A DNA stretch of 64,000 nt, from contig NZ_BBLZ01000001.1 in assembly GCF_000971195.1 (NCBI RefSeq), positions 536,386 to 600,385 on the forward strand, given 5' to 3'. The notes beneath the pieces were generated by a model, which made no database searches, was not told where the DNA came from, and was given only the letters and a program-made list of their open reading frames with translations. Each line of letters opens with the position of its first letter. Position 1 is the stretch's first letter. The translations under genes were made by a program, and so were the position numbers. Positions 40,741-48,433 of this stretch are shown here, piece by piece. This stretch comes from Demequina soli. GTDB lineage: Bacteria; Actinomycetota; Actinomycetes; Actinomycetales; Demequinaceae.

Positions 40741-42318
40741 TCAGGAGGTCTTCGACGTGGAGACGAGGCCCTCGCGGTACGTGAACGGGTCGACCTCGTA
40801 GCCGGTCACCGTGTCGCCCCACACCTCGTAGCGCTGCGGGCCGGTGTAGGCGACGAGCACGTCGACGTTCTCGGCGACGGTGTCCTCGAGCTGCGCGAGG
40901 ATCTCCTCGCGCTGGGCCTCGTCGAAGGTGGAGCGCAGCTGCATGTACAGCGCGACCTCGGGCGAGTCGGCGGTGACCGTGGTCACCATCGGCAGGCCCG
41001 GCGTGAGGATGGTCGAGAAGTACGAGGCCGGGTCCGGCTGGTAGACGCCGGGGACCAGCACGAGGTCGGTCCACGAGCCGCCGATGTAGGACTGCAGCAC
41101 CTCGGTCCACGGCTTGCCGACGAGCTCGAGCGTGATGCCCGCCTCGGCGAGCTGCTGCTGGAGCACCTCGACCATCGGCACGTCGAGCGCGAAGGCCGCG
41201 TCGGACGCGTAGGTCAGCGTGATGGTCGGGCTCGTCTGGCCCGCCTCCGCGAGCAGCGCCTTCGCGCCCTCGACGTCGTGCGTGTAGTTCGGGGTGTCGG
41301 CGTCGGGCGCGATGCCCGACGGGTCGCCGACGGGGACCACGAGGCTGGGCTCGGCCATGCCGCCCATCGCGAAGTCGATGAGGGCCTGGCGGTCCATCGC
41401 CTTCGAGACGGCCTGGCGGACCTTGACGTCGGCGAGCGGGCCCGACGAGGCGTTGACGTACATGGTCAGCGAGCGCGTGGCGGCGTTCTCGCCGACGGTG
41501 TAGCCCTCGTCCTTGAGCGAGGCGACCTGCGTCGGGTCGCGGAACCATGCCATGTCGGTGCCGGAGCCCTGGCGCAGCTGCGCGGCACGCGCGTTCTCGT
41601 CGCCGATGAAGTCGAACTCGAGCGAGTCGACCGACGGCGCGCCGCCCCAGTAGTCCTTGTTGGCGGTGAAGGTCATGGAGACCTGGTCGGTCCACGTGTC
41701 GAGCACGAACGGGCCGGTGCCCATCGCCGTCGTCTGGCGGTCCTCCTCGGAGGTGGACTCGTACCAGGCCTTGCTCACGATCGCGGAGCCGCGGTAGGCG
41801 AGCACGTTGAGCAGCGTCGCGTCGGGGGCCACCGTGGTGATCTGGACCGTCGCGTCGTCGAGCGCGGTGACCTCGCCGAGCGTGGCGAAGTTCGCGGCGC
41901 CCGCGGCCGAGGAGCGCATCTGCTCGATCGAGAAGACCACGTCGTCGGCGGTCAGCGGCGAGCCGTCGGAGAACGTGACGCCATCGCGCAGCGTGAACGT
42001 GTACGTCGTGTCATCCACCTGGTCCCACGACGAGGCGAGCCACGGGATGATCGTGCCGTCGGCGTCCTTCGCGAGCAGGGGCTCGTAGATCTGGACGGTC
42101 GCGTTCATGTTCGCGAACGCCGTGGCCAGGTACGGGTCCAGGCCGCCGGTGATCGGCTGCACGTCGGTCGCGTAGACGAGCGCGCCGCCCTCGACCGCCG
42201 CCTTGGGCGAGCTCGAGCCCTGCGCGCCGGTGTCGGCGCCGCTCGCGCAGGCGGCGAGGGAGAGTCCGAGCACGGCGACGCCGGCGGTGGCGGCGATCCC
42301 TCGGGTGATGGTCCTCAT
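40741..42318 (-). CDS. Family 5 ABC transporter substrate-binding lipoprotein
   Basis: The 525-residue precursor has a lipoprotein signal (LAAC, Cys24) and an SBP_bac_5 domain: YEPLLAKDADGTIIPWLASSW, YTFTLRDGVTFSDGSPLTAD, MGTGPFVLDTW, and VRQAVSKAMDRQAL. Members bind peptides, glutathione, opines or nickel. It sits between the permease and ATPase genes. ATG at 42318 follows AAGGAGGAA. The ligand is not readable from sequence; the linked hydrolase and transaminase suggest an N-acylated or amide-linked amine. Confidence 0.92.
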   Translation of the reverse strand: MRTITRGIAATAGVAVLGLSLAACASGADTGAQGSSSPKAAVEGGALVYATDVQPITGGLDPYLATAFANMNATVQIYEPLLAKDADGTIIPWLASSWDQVDDTTYTFTLRDGVTFSDGSPLTADDVVFSIEQMRSSAAGAANFATLGEVTALDDATVQITTVAPDATLLNVLAYRGSAIVSKAWYESTSEEDRQTTAMGTGPFVLDTWTDQVSMTFTANKDYWGGAPSVDSLEFDFIGDENARAAQLRQGSGTDMAWFRDPTQVASLKDEGYTVGENAATRSLTMYVNASSGPLADVKVRQAVSKAMDRQALIDFAMGGMAEPSLVVPVGDPSGIAPDADTPNYTHDVEGAKALLAEAGQTSPTITLTYASDAAFALDVPMVEVLQQQLAEAGITLELVGKPWTEVLQSYIGGSWTDLVLVPGVYQPDPASYFSTILTPGLPMVTTVTADSPEVALYMQLRSTFDEAQREEILAQLEDTVAENVDVLVAYTGPQRYEVWGDTVTGYEVDPFTYREGLVSTSKTS

Positions 42319-42367
42319 GATGCGGGTTCCTCCTTGGATGGGGGTGGGACGATGCGCGGCGTGCGGG

Positions 42368-43324
42368 TCAGACCCGGGCCGGCGCCGCATCGTCCAGGGG
42401 GGTGTCGGCGGTCACGGGGTCGTCGCCCGCCTCCACCGTCGTGCCGGTCGCGGCCCTGCCGGCCGTCCGGGACGCCTTGTTGCGGCGCCCGCCGCGGGTC
42501 GGCACCGCGAGGTTGCCGGCCTTGGGCGAGAGCGCGACCTGGACACCGTCGGCCAGGAGGTTCCACGCCACGGTGAGCAGCGTGATGAGGACCACGGGGA
42601 GCACGATGAGCATGGGCGCCTCGTTCATGAAGCGCATCGACTCCTGGATCATGCGGCCCGCGCTCGGGTCGGGCGCCTGCACGCCCTGGCCCAGGTAGCT
42701 GAGGCTCGACTCGATGAGCACCGCGAGCGACGCGGTCGAGGCGAAGTTGACGAGCATCGGCGTGGTCGCGTTGGGCAGCAGGTGGCTGAGGGCGATCCAC
42801 GGCTTGCGGACGCCCGCGATCTCGGCGGCCACCACGAAGTCGCGGTCGCGCAGCACCAGGATGGGCGAGCGCATGATGCGGGCGAAGCCGGGGGCGCCGA
42901 TGATCGCCATCGCGACGATGAGCGGCAGGAAGCCGGGGCCGATGATCACGCGGATCACCAGCGCGAACAGGATCGCGGGGATCGCCATGACGATCTCGGT
43001 GCCGCGCATGAGGAGGTTGTCGAGGCGCCCGCCGGCGTAGCCCGCGAGCAGCCCGATCGAGGTGCCGATCACCATCGAGATCACCGAGGAGATGAACGAG
43101 ATGCCGAGCGCATAGCGGGTCGCGATGGCGAGGCGGACCAGGTTGTCGCGGCCCAGGTTGTCGGTGCCGAGCCAGTGGGAGCCCGAGGGGCCCTCAAGGC
43201 GCATGCCGACCGTGAGGTTGGGGTCGTAGGGCGACACCAGCGGCACCACGATCGCGTAGACCGCGAGCGCCGCGAGCAGCACGAGCCCGGCGACGAGGGC
43301 TCCGTTCTTCTTCATCTTGATCAC
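42368..43324 (-). CDS. Dipeptide-type ABC permease (DppC-like)
   Basis: The 318-residue membrane protein has an N-terminal helix, then HWLGTDNLGRDNLVRLAIATRY (OppC_N pattern), five further helices and the EAA loop (AAEIAGVRKPWIALSHLLPN). A soluble Ala/Thr/Asp tail of about 45 residues follows. The GTG at 43324 overlaps the stop of the partner permease (GTGA); an ATG at 43315 is possible. It forms the channel with DppB-like. Confidence 0.9.
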   Translation of the reverse strand: MIKMKKNGALVAGLVLLAALAVYAIVVPLVSPYDPNLTVGMRLEGPSGSHWLGTDNLGRDNLVRLAIATRYALGISFISSVISMVIGTSIGLLAGYAGGRLDNLLMRGTEIVMAIPAILFALVIRVIIGPGFLPLIVAMAIIGAPGFARIMRSPILVLRDRDFVVAAEIAGVRKPWIALSHLLPNATTPMLVNFASTASLAVLIESSLSYLGQGVQAPDPSAGRMIQESMRFMNEAPMLIVLPVVLITLLTVAWNLLADGVQVALSPKAGNLAVPTRGGRRNKASRTAGRAATGTTVEAGDDPVTADTPLDDAAPARV

Positions 43325-44265
43325 GAGGCACGCACCCGGGGGTCGATCACGGGGTAGAGCAGGTCCACCACGAGGTTGATGAGGACGAAGCACGCGCCCA
43401 GCACGAGCACGCACGCCTGGATGGTCGGGTAGTCCGAGCTGTTGATCGCCTCGATGAGCATCGAGCCCATGCCGGGGATCGCGAACACGTTCTCGATGAC
43501 GACCGTGCCGCCGATGAGCGCGGCCAGCTGGATGCCGACGACGGTGGTGACGGGGATGAGCGCGTTGCGCAGCGCGTGGCCGCGGACGATGCGCCCGGTC
43601 GGCACGCCCTTGGAGCGGGCCGTGCGGATGTAGTCCTGGGACAGCGTGTCGAGCACCGTGCCCCGCGAGTACCGCGACACCACGGCGGACATCGCGAGCG
43701 ACAGGATGAGCGCCGGCGCGAGCAGCGACAGGATCGAGGAGATGGGGCTGACGCTCCACGGGGTGTAGCCGATGAGAGGCAGCTTGAGCGTGAACGCGTT
43801 GATCATGATGACCACGGCCGCGATCGCGAAGGCCGGCACCGACAGGGCGACGAACGACCCGCCGCGGATCACCGCGTCGAGCGGCGTGCCCTGGCGGACC
43901 GCGGAGACCACGCCGGACGGCAGGCCGATGAGGAGCCCGACGAGCACCGCGACCACCGCGAGCTGGAGGGACACGGGGAACCGGTCGGCGAGCATCGTCC
44001 CGATGTCGGCGGACTTGGTGAGCGACTGCCCGAAGTCGCCGTGGAGGACCCCGCCGAGCCAGCTGAGGTACTGGGAGTACCAGGGGGCGTCGAGGCCGAG
44101 CTCGGCGCGGATCTGGTCGAGCTGGGTCGGGTCCGGGTTGTCGATGTTCAGGTACTGCAGCGCGGGGTCGCCGGGCATCAGCCGCACCATCCCGAAGGAC
44201 AGCAGGGACAGCGCGAACAGCACCAGCAGTGCCGCTCCGAGCCTCTTGGCCAGGTACTTCGCCAC
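43321..44265 (-). CDS. Dipeptide-type ABC permease (DppB-like)
   Basis: The 314-residue membrane protein starts VAKYLAKRLGAALLVLFALS and has six helices, the RLMPGDPALQYL segment after helix 1 and an EAA loop (RTARSKGVPTGRIVRGHALR). First gene of the operon running to 35518. GTG at 44265 was chosen because GGAGG is 8 nt upstream; a longer frame from 44292 has no ribosome site. Confidence 0.92.
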   Translation of the reverse strand: MAKYLAKRLGAALLVLFALSLLSFGMVRLMPGDPALQYLNIDNPDPTQLDQIRAELGLDAPWYSQYLSWLGGVLHGDFGQSLTKSADIGTMLADRFPVSLQLAVVAVLVGLLIGLPSGVVSAVRQGTPLDAVIRGGSFVALSVPAFAIAAVVIMINAFTLKLPLIGYTPWSVSPISSILSLLAPALILSLAMSAVVSRYSRGTVLDTLSQDYIRTARSKGVPTGRIVRGHALRNALIPVTTVVGIQLAALIGGTVVIENVFAIPGMGSMLIEAINSSDYPTIQACVLVLGACFVLINLVVDLLYPVIDPRVRAS

Positions 44266-44527
44266 GGTCACCTCCTCGGTTCTCGTCGTCATCAGGTTGG
44301 TGACGATTCTTCGAGGAATGGCGCCCGCGGATAAGCGCCACGGGCCCGGGGAAGGTGCGGGCCACCGTTAACCGGTCCGACACGTGCGTGTCGCCCGTGT
44401 CACGCGGCAGGTGCCAGACGAAACATCCGTGACACACGGTGCCGCGTATCGCGCGGGCGAGCCCCGTGACTGCGCCCCGCCCACGCCCCGCGACCGCCCC
44501 GCCCCGCCCCGCCCCGCGCCGCCCCGC
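44266..44527. promoter_or_regulatory. Upstream region of the ABC/amidohydrolase operon with two palindromes
   Basis: No gene is seen here. GACACG-TG-CGTGTC (44379-44392) and CCGTG-ACA-CACGG (44427-44439) are perfect short inverted repeats that could be operators for the operon read leftward from 44265. From 44470 to 44527 the sequence is a C/G-only tract of repeated GCCCC/CCCCG units, probably slippage-prone. Confidence 0.45.
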
Positions 44528-44634
44528 GACCGCGCCCCACACGCTCACTCGTGTGAATCGTTTCAGTTCTGCAACTCGCGTCGCAAACCCCGAGACGAGC
44601 GCCCGCAAATGCAGATCGCGTGTGGATAGGGGTA
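44528..44634 (-). repeat. Palindromic intergenic element, copy D (107 bp, inverted)
   Basis: Read on the minus strand it begins TACCCCTATCCACACGCG and ends CGTGTGGGGCGCGGTC, colinear with copy C. The AGTTGCAGAACTGAAACG core is kept. It lies between the 3' end of the IclR gene and the upstream region of the ABC operon. Confidence 0.78.
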
Positions 44635-44663
44635 AAGAGGGGCGAGGGGCGAGGGGCGGCGCG

Positions 44664-45446
44664 TCAGCGCGCGCGCAGGCGCTGCGTGACCGCGTGCGCC
44701 TGCTCGAGCAGCACGCGGCCGATCTCGCCGCGGCGGTCGGGCCCGAAGCGCGACTCGACGCCGGTCGCGGACAGCGCCCACGCGGGCCGGCCCGCGGCGT
44801 CGAACACCGCGGCCGCCATGCCCCACGACCCCTCGACGATGAGCCCCGGGTTGACCACGTAGCCCGTCGCGCGCGCCGCCGCGAGGCGCGCCCGCAGCGG
44901 CTCCGCGGCGTGCGCGGGACCCCACGCGGGCACGAGGTCGGCCCGCGCGAGATACGCCTCGCGCTCGGCGTCGGGCAGCATCGCGAGGATCGCCAGGCCC
45001 GCGGACGCGACGCCCAGCGGGAAGCGGATGCCCTCGTACAGCACGTGCGAGCGCAGCGGGAAGGACCCCTCCTCGCGCAGGAGGCACACGGTCTCGTCGC
45101 CGCGGCGCGCGGACAGGAACGCGCACTCCCCCGTCGCGCGGGCGATCTCGCGGACCGCGTCGGCCGCGAGCGCGGTGACGTCGTAGCGCTCGGCGGCGAC
45201 CGCGCCGAGGATGTACGCCTCGGGGCCGAGCACCCAGCCGCCCGCGGCGTCGCGGTCGACCAGCCCCTCGCCCGCGAGCGCCGCCAGGAGACGATGCGCG
45301 GTGGGCCGGGTGAGGCCCGCGAGCTCCGCGACGCGCGAGGTGGGCACGGGGGCGCCGGCGCTCGCCCCCAGCACCCGCAGCACCGCGCCGACGCGCGCCA
45401 CCACCTGGGCTCCCTGCTCCGCCACGGCCACCCCCGCATCGTCCAC
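44664..45446 (-). CDS. IclR-family transcriptional regulator
   Basis: The 260-residue protein has an N-terminal winged helix (VLGASAGAPVPTSRVAELAG, LTRPTAHRLLAAL) and an IclR effector domain (LREEGSFPLRSHVLYEGIRFPLG, PGLIVEGSWGMAAAVFD). It is divergent from the CoA-transferase/thiolase operon, as IclR regulators of ketone or beta-ketoadipate breakdown usually are. The GTG at 45446 lies inside a perfect inverted repeat (45441-45455), so it likely controls its own expression. Confidence 0.92.
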   Translation of the reverse strand: MDDAGVAVAEQGAQVVARVGAVLRVLGASAGAPVPTSRVAELAGLTRPTAHRLLAALAGEGLVDRDAAGGWVLGPEAYILGAVAAERYDVTALAADAVREIARATGECAFLSARRGDETVCLLREEGSFPLRSHVLYEGIRFPLGVASAGLAILAMLPDAEREAYLARADLVPAWGPAHAAEPLRARLAAARATGYVVNPGLIVEGSWGMAAAVFDAAGRPAWALSATGVESRFGPDRRGEIGRVLLEQAHAVTQRLRAR

Positions 45447-45455
45447 TTTGTGGAC
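45441..45455. promoter_or_regulatory. Candidate IclR operator 1
   Basis: GTCCAC-TTT-GTGGAC is a perfect inverted repeat that covers the iclR start codon; a minus-strand TAAGGT -10 lies immediately beyond it. Binding here would block the iclR transcript. Confidence 0.55.
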
Positions 45456-45490
45456 ACCTTAGGTCCGCTCGGCCACATCATGCACGACCG

Positions 45491-45531
45491 TTGACCCGAA
45501 TTCCTTCTCAGGTCTAGCGTCCGTGGAATCC
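45491..45531 (+). promoter_or_regulatory. Promoter and candidate IclR operator 2 of the CoA-transferase operon
   Basis: TTGACC (45491-45496) and TAGCGT (45515-45520) form a -35/-10 pair with an 18-nt spacer. Directly after the -10 is GTGGA-A-TCCAC (45521-45533), whose half-sites match operator 1, at the expected transcript start. Confidence 0.5.
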
Positions 45532-45559
45532 ACGATGTGGTCAGACAAGGGAGTTTGGC

Positions 45560-46255
45560 ATGGGGAAGCTCTACGCGAGCGCCGCGGCGGCGGTGCGCGA
45601 CGTGGTGAGGGACGGGCAGATCATCGCGGTGGGCGGGTTCGGCCTGAGCGGCAACCCGACGGACCTCATCGAGGCCGTCCGCGACACGGGCGCGCGGGAC
45701 CTCACGATCGTGAGCAACAACATGGGCGTCGACGGCAAGGGACTCGGGATCCTGCTCGAGGCGGGCCAGGTGCGCAAGGTGGTCGCGTCCTACGTCGGGG
45801 AGAACGGGCTGTTCGCGGAGCAGTACCTCGGCGGCACGCTCGAGGTGGAGTTCGCGCCGCAGGGCACCCTCGCCGAGCGGATGCGCGCGGGCGGTGCCGG
45901 CATCGCGGGCTTCTACACGCGCACCGGCGTGGGCACCCCGGTCGCGGAGGGCAAGCCCGTCGAGGTGTTCGACGGCGTCGAGTACGTGCTCGAGCGCGGC
46001 ATCGTCGCCGACGTCGCCCTCGTCAAGGCTCACCGCGCCGACACGGCCGGGAACCTGCGCTACCGCTTCACGGCGCGCAACTTCAACCCGCTCGCCGCGA
46101 TGTCGGGGCGGGTCACCATCGCGGAGGCGGAGAACGTCGACCCGCACGCGCTCGACCCGGACACGGTCGAGACTCCGGGGATCTTCGTGCAGCGGCTCGT
46201 GCGCTCGACGCCGCGGGTCAAGGACATCGAGCAGCGCACCACGAGGGAGGCCTGA
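45560..46255 (+). CDS. 3-oxoacid CoA-transferase, subunit A
   Basis: Subunit A of a heterodimeric CoA-transferase that activates acetoacetate or 3-oxoadipate with succinyl-CoA. The 231-residue product has [51 protein letters not shown] and [14 protein letters not shown]. It begins the operon controlled by the divergent IclR gene. AAGGGAG precedes the ATG. Gene symbols scoA, pcaI and atoD all fit the family, so none is assigned. Confidence 0.92.
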   Translation: MGKLYASAAAAVRDVVRDGQIIAVGGFGLSGNPTDLIEAVRDTGARDLTIVSNNMGVDGKGLGILLEAGQVRKVVASYVGENGLFAEQYLGGTLEVEFAPQGTLAERMRAGGAGIAGFYTRTGVGTPVAEGKPVEVFDGVEYVLERGIVADVALVKAHRADTAGNLRYRFTARNFNPLAAMSGRVTIAEAENVDPHALDPDTVETPGIFVQRLVRSTPRVKDIEQRTTREA

Positions 46256-46256
46256 C

Positions 46257-46898
46257 ATGGGGTGGACGCGCGAGGAGATGGCCGCGATCGCCGCCGAGGA
46301 GCTCGAGGACGGCCAGTACGTCAACCTCGGGATCGGCATCCCGACGCTGGTGGCGAACCACCTGCCGCCGGGCGTGACGGTGACGCTGCAGAGCGAGAAC
46401 GGGATGCTCGGCATGGGGCCGTTCCCGATCGCGGGCGACGAGGACGCCGACCTCATCAACGCCGGCAAGCAGACCGTGACCGTCCTGCCGGGAGGCAGCT
46501 TCTTCGACTCGGCGACCTCCTTCGCGATGATCCGCGGCGGCCACGTCGACGCCGCGATCCTGGGCGCGCTGCAGGTGTCCCAGCACGGCGACCTCGCCAA
46601 CTGGACCATCCCCGGCAAGCTCGTCAAGGGCATGGGCGGCGCGATGGACCTGGTCGCGGGCACCAAGCGCGTGGTGGTCATCACGGACCACGTCGCCAAG
46701 GACGGCACCCCCAAGATCGTCGCGGAGTGCACCCTCCCGCTCACCGGCGTGCGGGTGGTGAACCGCATCGTGACCGACCTGTGCGTGCTCGACGTCGACG
46801 ACCGCGGGCTGGTACTGAGCCGCCTCGCCCCCGGCGTCACGTTCGAGCAGGTCGCGGAGGCCACCGCGGCGCCCGTCCGCGTGGAGGTGCCCGCGTGA
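46257..46898 (+). CDS. 3-oxoacid CoA-transferase, subunit B
   Basis: The 213-residue partner carries the catalytic Glu in [12 protein letters not shown] (about residue 45) and [34 protein letters not shown], and [16 protein letters not shown]. It starts 1 bp after subunit A, with GAGGGAGG upstream, and overlaps the thiolase start (GTGA). The three genes form a tight unit. Confidence 0.93.
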   Translation: MGWTREEMAAIAAEELEDGQYVNLGIGIPTLVANHLPPGVTVTLQSENGMLGMGPFPIAGDEDADLINAGKQTVTVLPGGSFFDSATSFAMIRGGHVDAAILGALQVSQHGDLANWTIPGKLVKGMGGAMDLVAGTKRVVVITDHVAKDGTPKIVAECTLPLTGVRVVNRIVTDLCVLDVDDRGLVLSRLAPGVTFEQVAEATAAPVRVEVPA

Positions 46899-48049
46899 GC
46901 GTCGTGATCGCGGGCTACGCGCGCACTCCCTTCGCCCGGTACTGCGGCGCGTTCGCGCGCATCCCCGCCACGGCGCTCGGCGCACACGCCGCGACGGCTG
47001 TCCTGGAGCGCGCCGGGGTGGACCCCGCCCGCGTCGACCGGGTGGTCGCCGGCCAGGTGCTGCAGGCCGGCGCGGGGCAGAACCCCGCCCGACAGGCGGC
47101 CATCGCCGCGGGCGTCCCGATGACCGTGCCGGCGTCCACCCTCAACGTCGTGTGCCTGTCGGGCACCGAGGCCGTCGCGCACGGCGCCCGCCTCATCGCG
47201 TCCGGCGAGGCGGAGGTGGTGCTCGCGATCGGCCAGGAGTCCATGACCCTCGCGCCGCACGCGTACGTGGGCTCGCGGATGGGGGTGCGCTACGGCGCGA
47301 TCGAGCTGCTCGACACGCTCGCCGACGACGGCCTCACCGACGCCTTCGAGCGCCGCTCCATGGGCGAGTCCACCGAGGCGTTCTCGGAGCCGCTCGGGCT
47401 CACGCGCGAGGAGCAGGACGCGTGGGCGGCCGAGTCGCACGCGCGCCTGGCCGCGTCGGTCGCGTTCCAGGCCGAGGAGATCGCGCCCCTCACGCCCCCG
47501 CGGGCGGACGATGCGGTGGTCGCCGACGACGGCCTGCGCGTCGGCACCACGGTCGAGTCGCTCGGGCGGCTGCGGGCCGCGTTCGGCGGCCGCGGCACCA
47601 TCACGGCGGGCAACGCGTCGCAGATCACCGACGGCGCGGCGGCGCTGGTCCTCGCGCGCGAGGGGCTCGTGGACGCGCCGCTCGCGAGGATCCTGTCGTG
47701 GGCGCTCGTCGCGGGGCCGGACGTGTCGCTGCACCACCAGCCCGCGGCGGCGGCCGAGGCGGCGCTCGCGCGGGCCGGGCGACCCGTCGCCGACCTGGCC
47801 ACCGTGGAGATCAACGAGGCCTTCGCGGCCGTGGCCGTGGCCTCGACCGCGCGCCTCGGCGTGGACCCGCGCCTCGTCAACCCGCACGGCGGGGCCATCG
47901 CCCTCGGGCACCCGATCGGGGCCTCGGGCGCGCGCATCGTCGGCACGGCGGCGCGCACCCTCGCGGGCCTGGGCTCCGGGGCGCTCGGGGTCGCGGCGAT
48001 CTGCGGCGGCGGCGGGCAGGGCTCGGCGGTGGTGCTCGAGGCGGTCTGA
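46895..48049 (+). CDS. Thiolase (acetyl-CoA C-acyltransferase)
   Basis: The 384-residue enzyme would split the 3-oxoacyl-CoA made by the CoA-transferase. The nucleophile Cys87 is in [12 protein letters not shown], the His motif in [26 protein letters not shown] near the C-terminus, and the second Cys in [10 protein letters not shown]. It resembles acetoacetyl-CoA thiolases of about 390 residues rather than PcaF of about 400, but beta-ketoadipyl-CoA thiolase is not excluded. GTG at 46895 overlaps the subunit B stop. Confidence 0.92.
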   Translation: MSVVIAGYARTPFARYCGAFARIPATALGAHAATAVLERAGVDPARVDRVVAGQVLQAGAGQNPARQAAIAAGVPMTVPASTLNVVCLSGTEAVAHGARLIASGEAEVVLAIGQESMTLAPHAYVGSRMGVRYGAIELLDTLADDGLTDAFERRSMGESTEAFSEPLGLTREEQDAWAAESHARLAASVAFQAEEIAPLTPPRADDAVVADDGLRVGTTVESLGRLRAAFGGRGTITAGNASQITDGAAALVLAREGLVDAPLARILSWALVAGPDVSLHHQPAAAAEAALARAGRPVADLATVEINEAFAAVAVASTARLGVDPRLVNPHGGAIALGHPIGASGARIVGTAARTLAGLGSGALGVAAICGGGGQGSAVVLEAV

Positions 48050-48073
48050 GGCGCCGCGTGCCAGCATGAGCGC

Positions 48074-48433
48074 ATGAAGACCGTCGCGGAGAAGCTCCAG
48101 ATCAAGCCGGGCGACGCGGTGCTGGTCGCGGGCGGCACGCCCGAGCGGCTCGCGCTGCTCGACCCGCTGCCCGCGGGTGCGGCGATCGGCGGCGACGCCC
48201 CGGCCGTCGCGATCCTGTTCGCGGAGGACCGCGCGGCGCTGGAATCGCTGCTCGCGGAGGCCGCGCCGCACCTGGCCGCGGCGCGTGTGCGGTGGATCGC
48301 CTATCCCAAGGGGAACCGCGCCGACATCAACCGCGACACCATCTGGGCGCTGGTCCAGGAGCACGGCTGGACGCTCAACTTCAACGTCGCCGTCTCCGAC
48401 GTGTGGTCGGCGCTCAGGTTCAAGGCGCTGTAG
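48074..48433 (+). CDS. Conserved hypothetical protein
   Basis: The 119-residue protein starts VAEKLQIKPGDAVLVAGG and ends with YPKGNRADINRDTIWALVQE and VAVSDVWSALRFKAL. This YPKG...RADINRDT pattern occurs in a family of small bacterial proteins of unknown role that I recall from actinobacteria. It has no signal or membrane segment. Its 3' end overlaps the convergent helicase gene by 14 bp. It lies 24 bp after the thiolase gene but need not be in that operon. Confidence 0.75.
   Translation: MKTVAEKLQIKPGDAVLVAGGTPERLALLDPLPAGAAIGGDAPAVAILFAEDRAALESLLAEAAPHLAAARVRWIAYPKGNRADINRDTIWALVQEHGWTLNFNVAVSDVWSALRFKAL

Noticed and set aside
42368..48364. Nearly 2000-codon minus-strand open frame
   Set aside because: Only its last 318 codons (DppC-like permease) resemble protein; the rest runs through other genes and intergenic repeats in the wrong frame.
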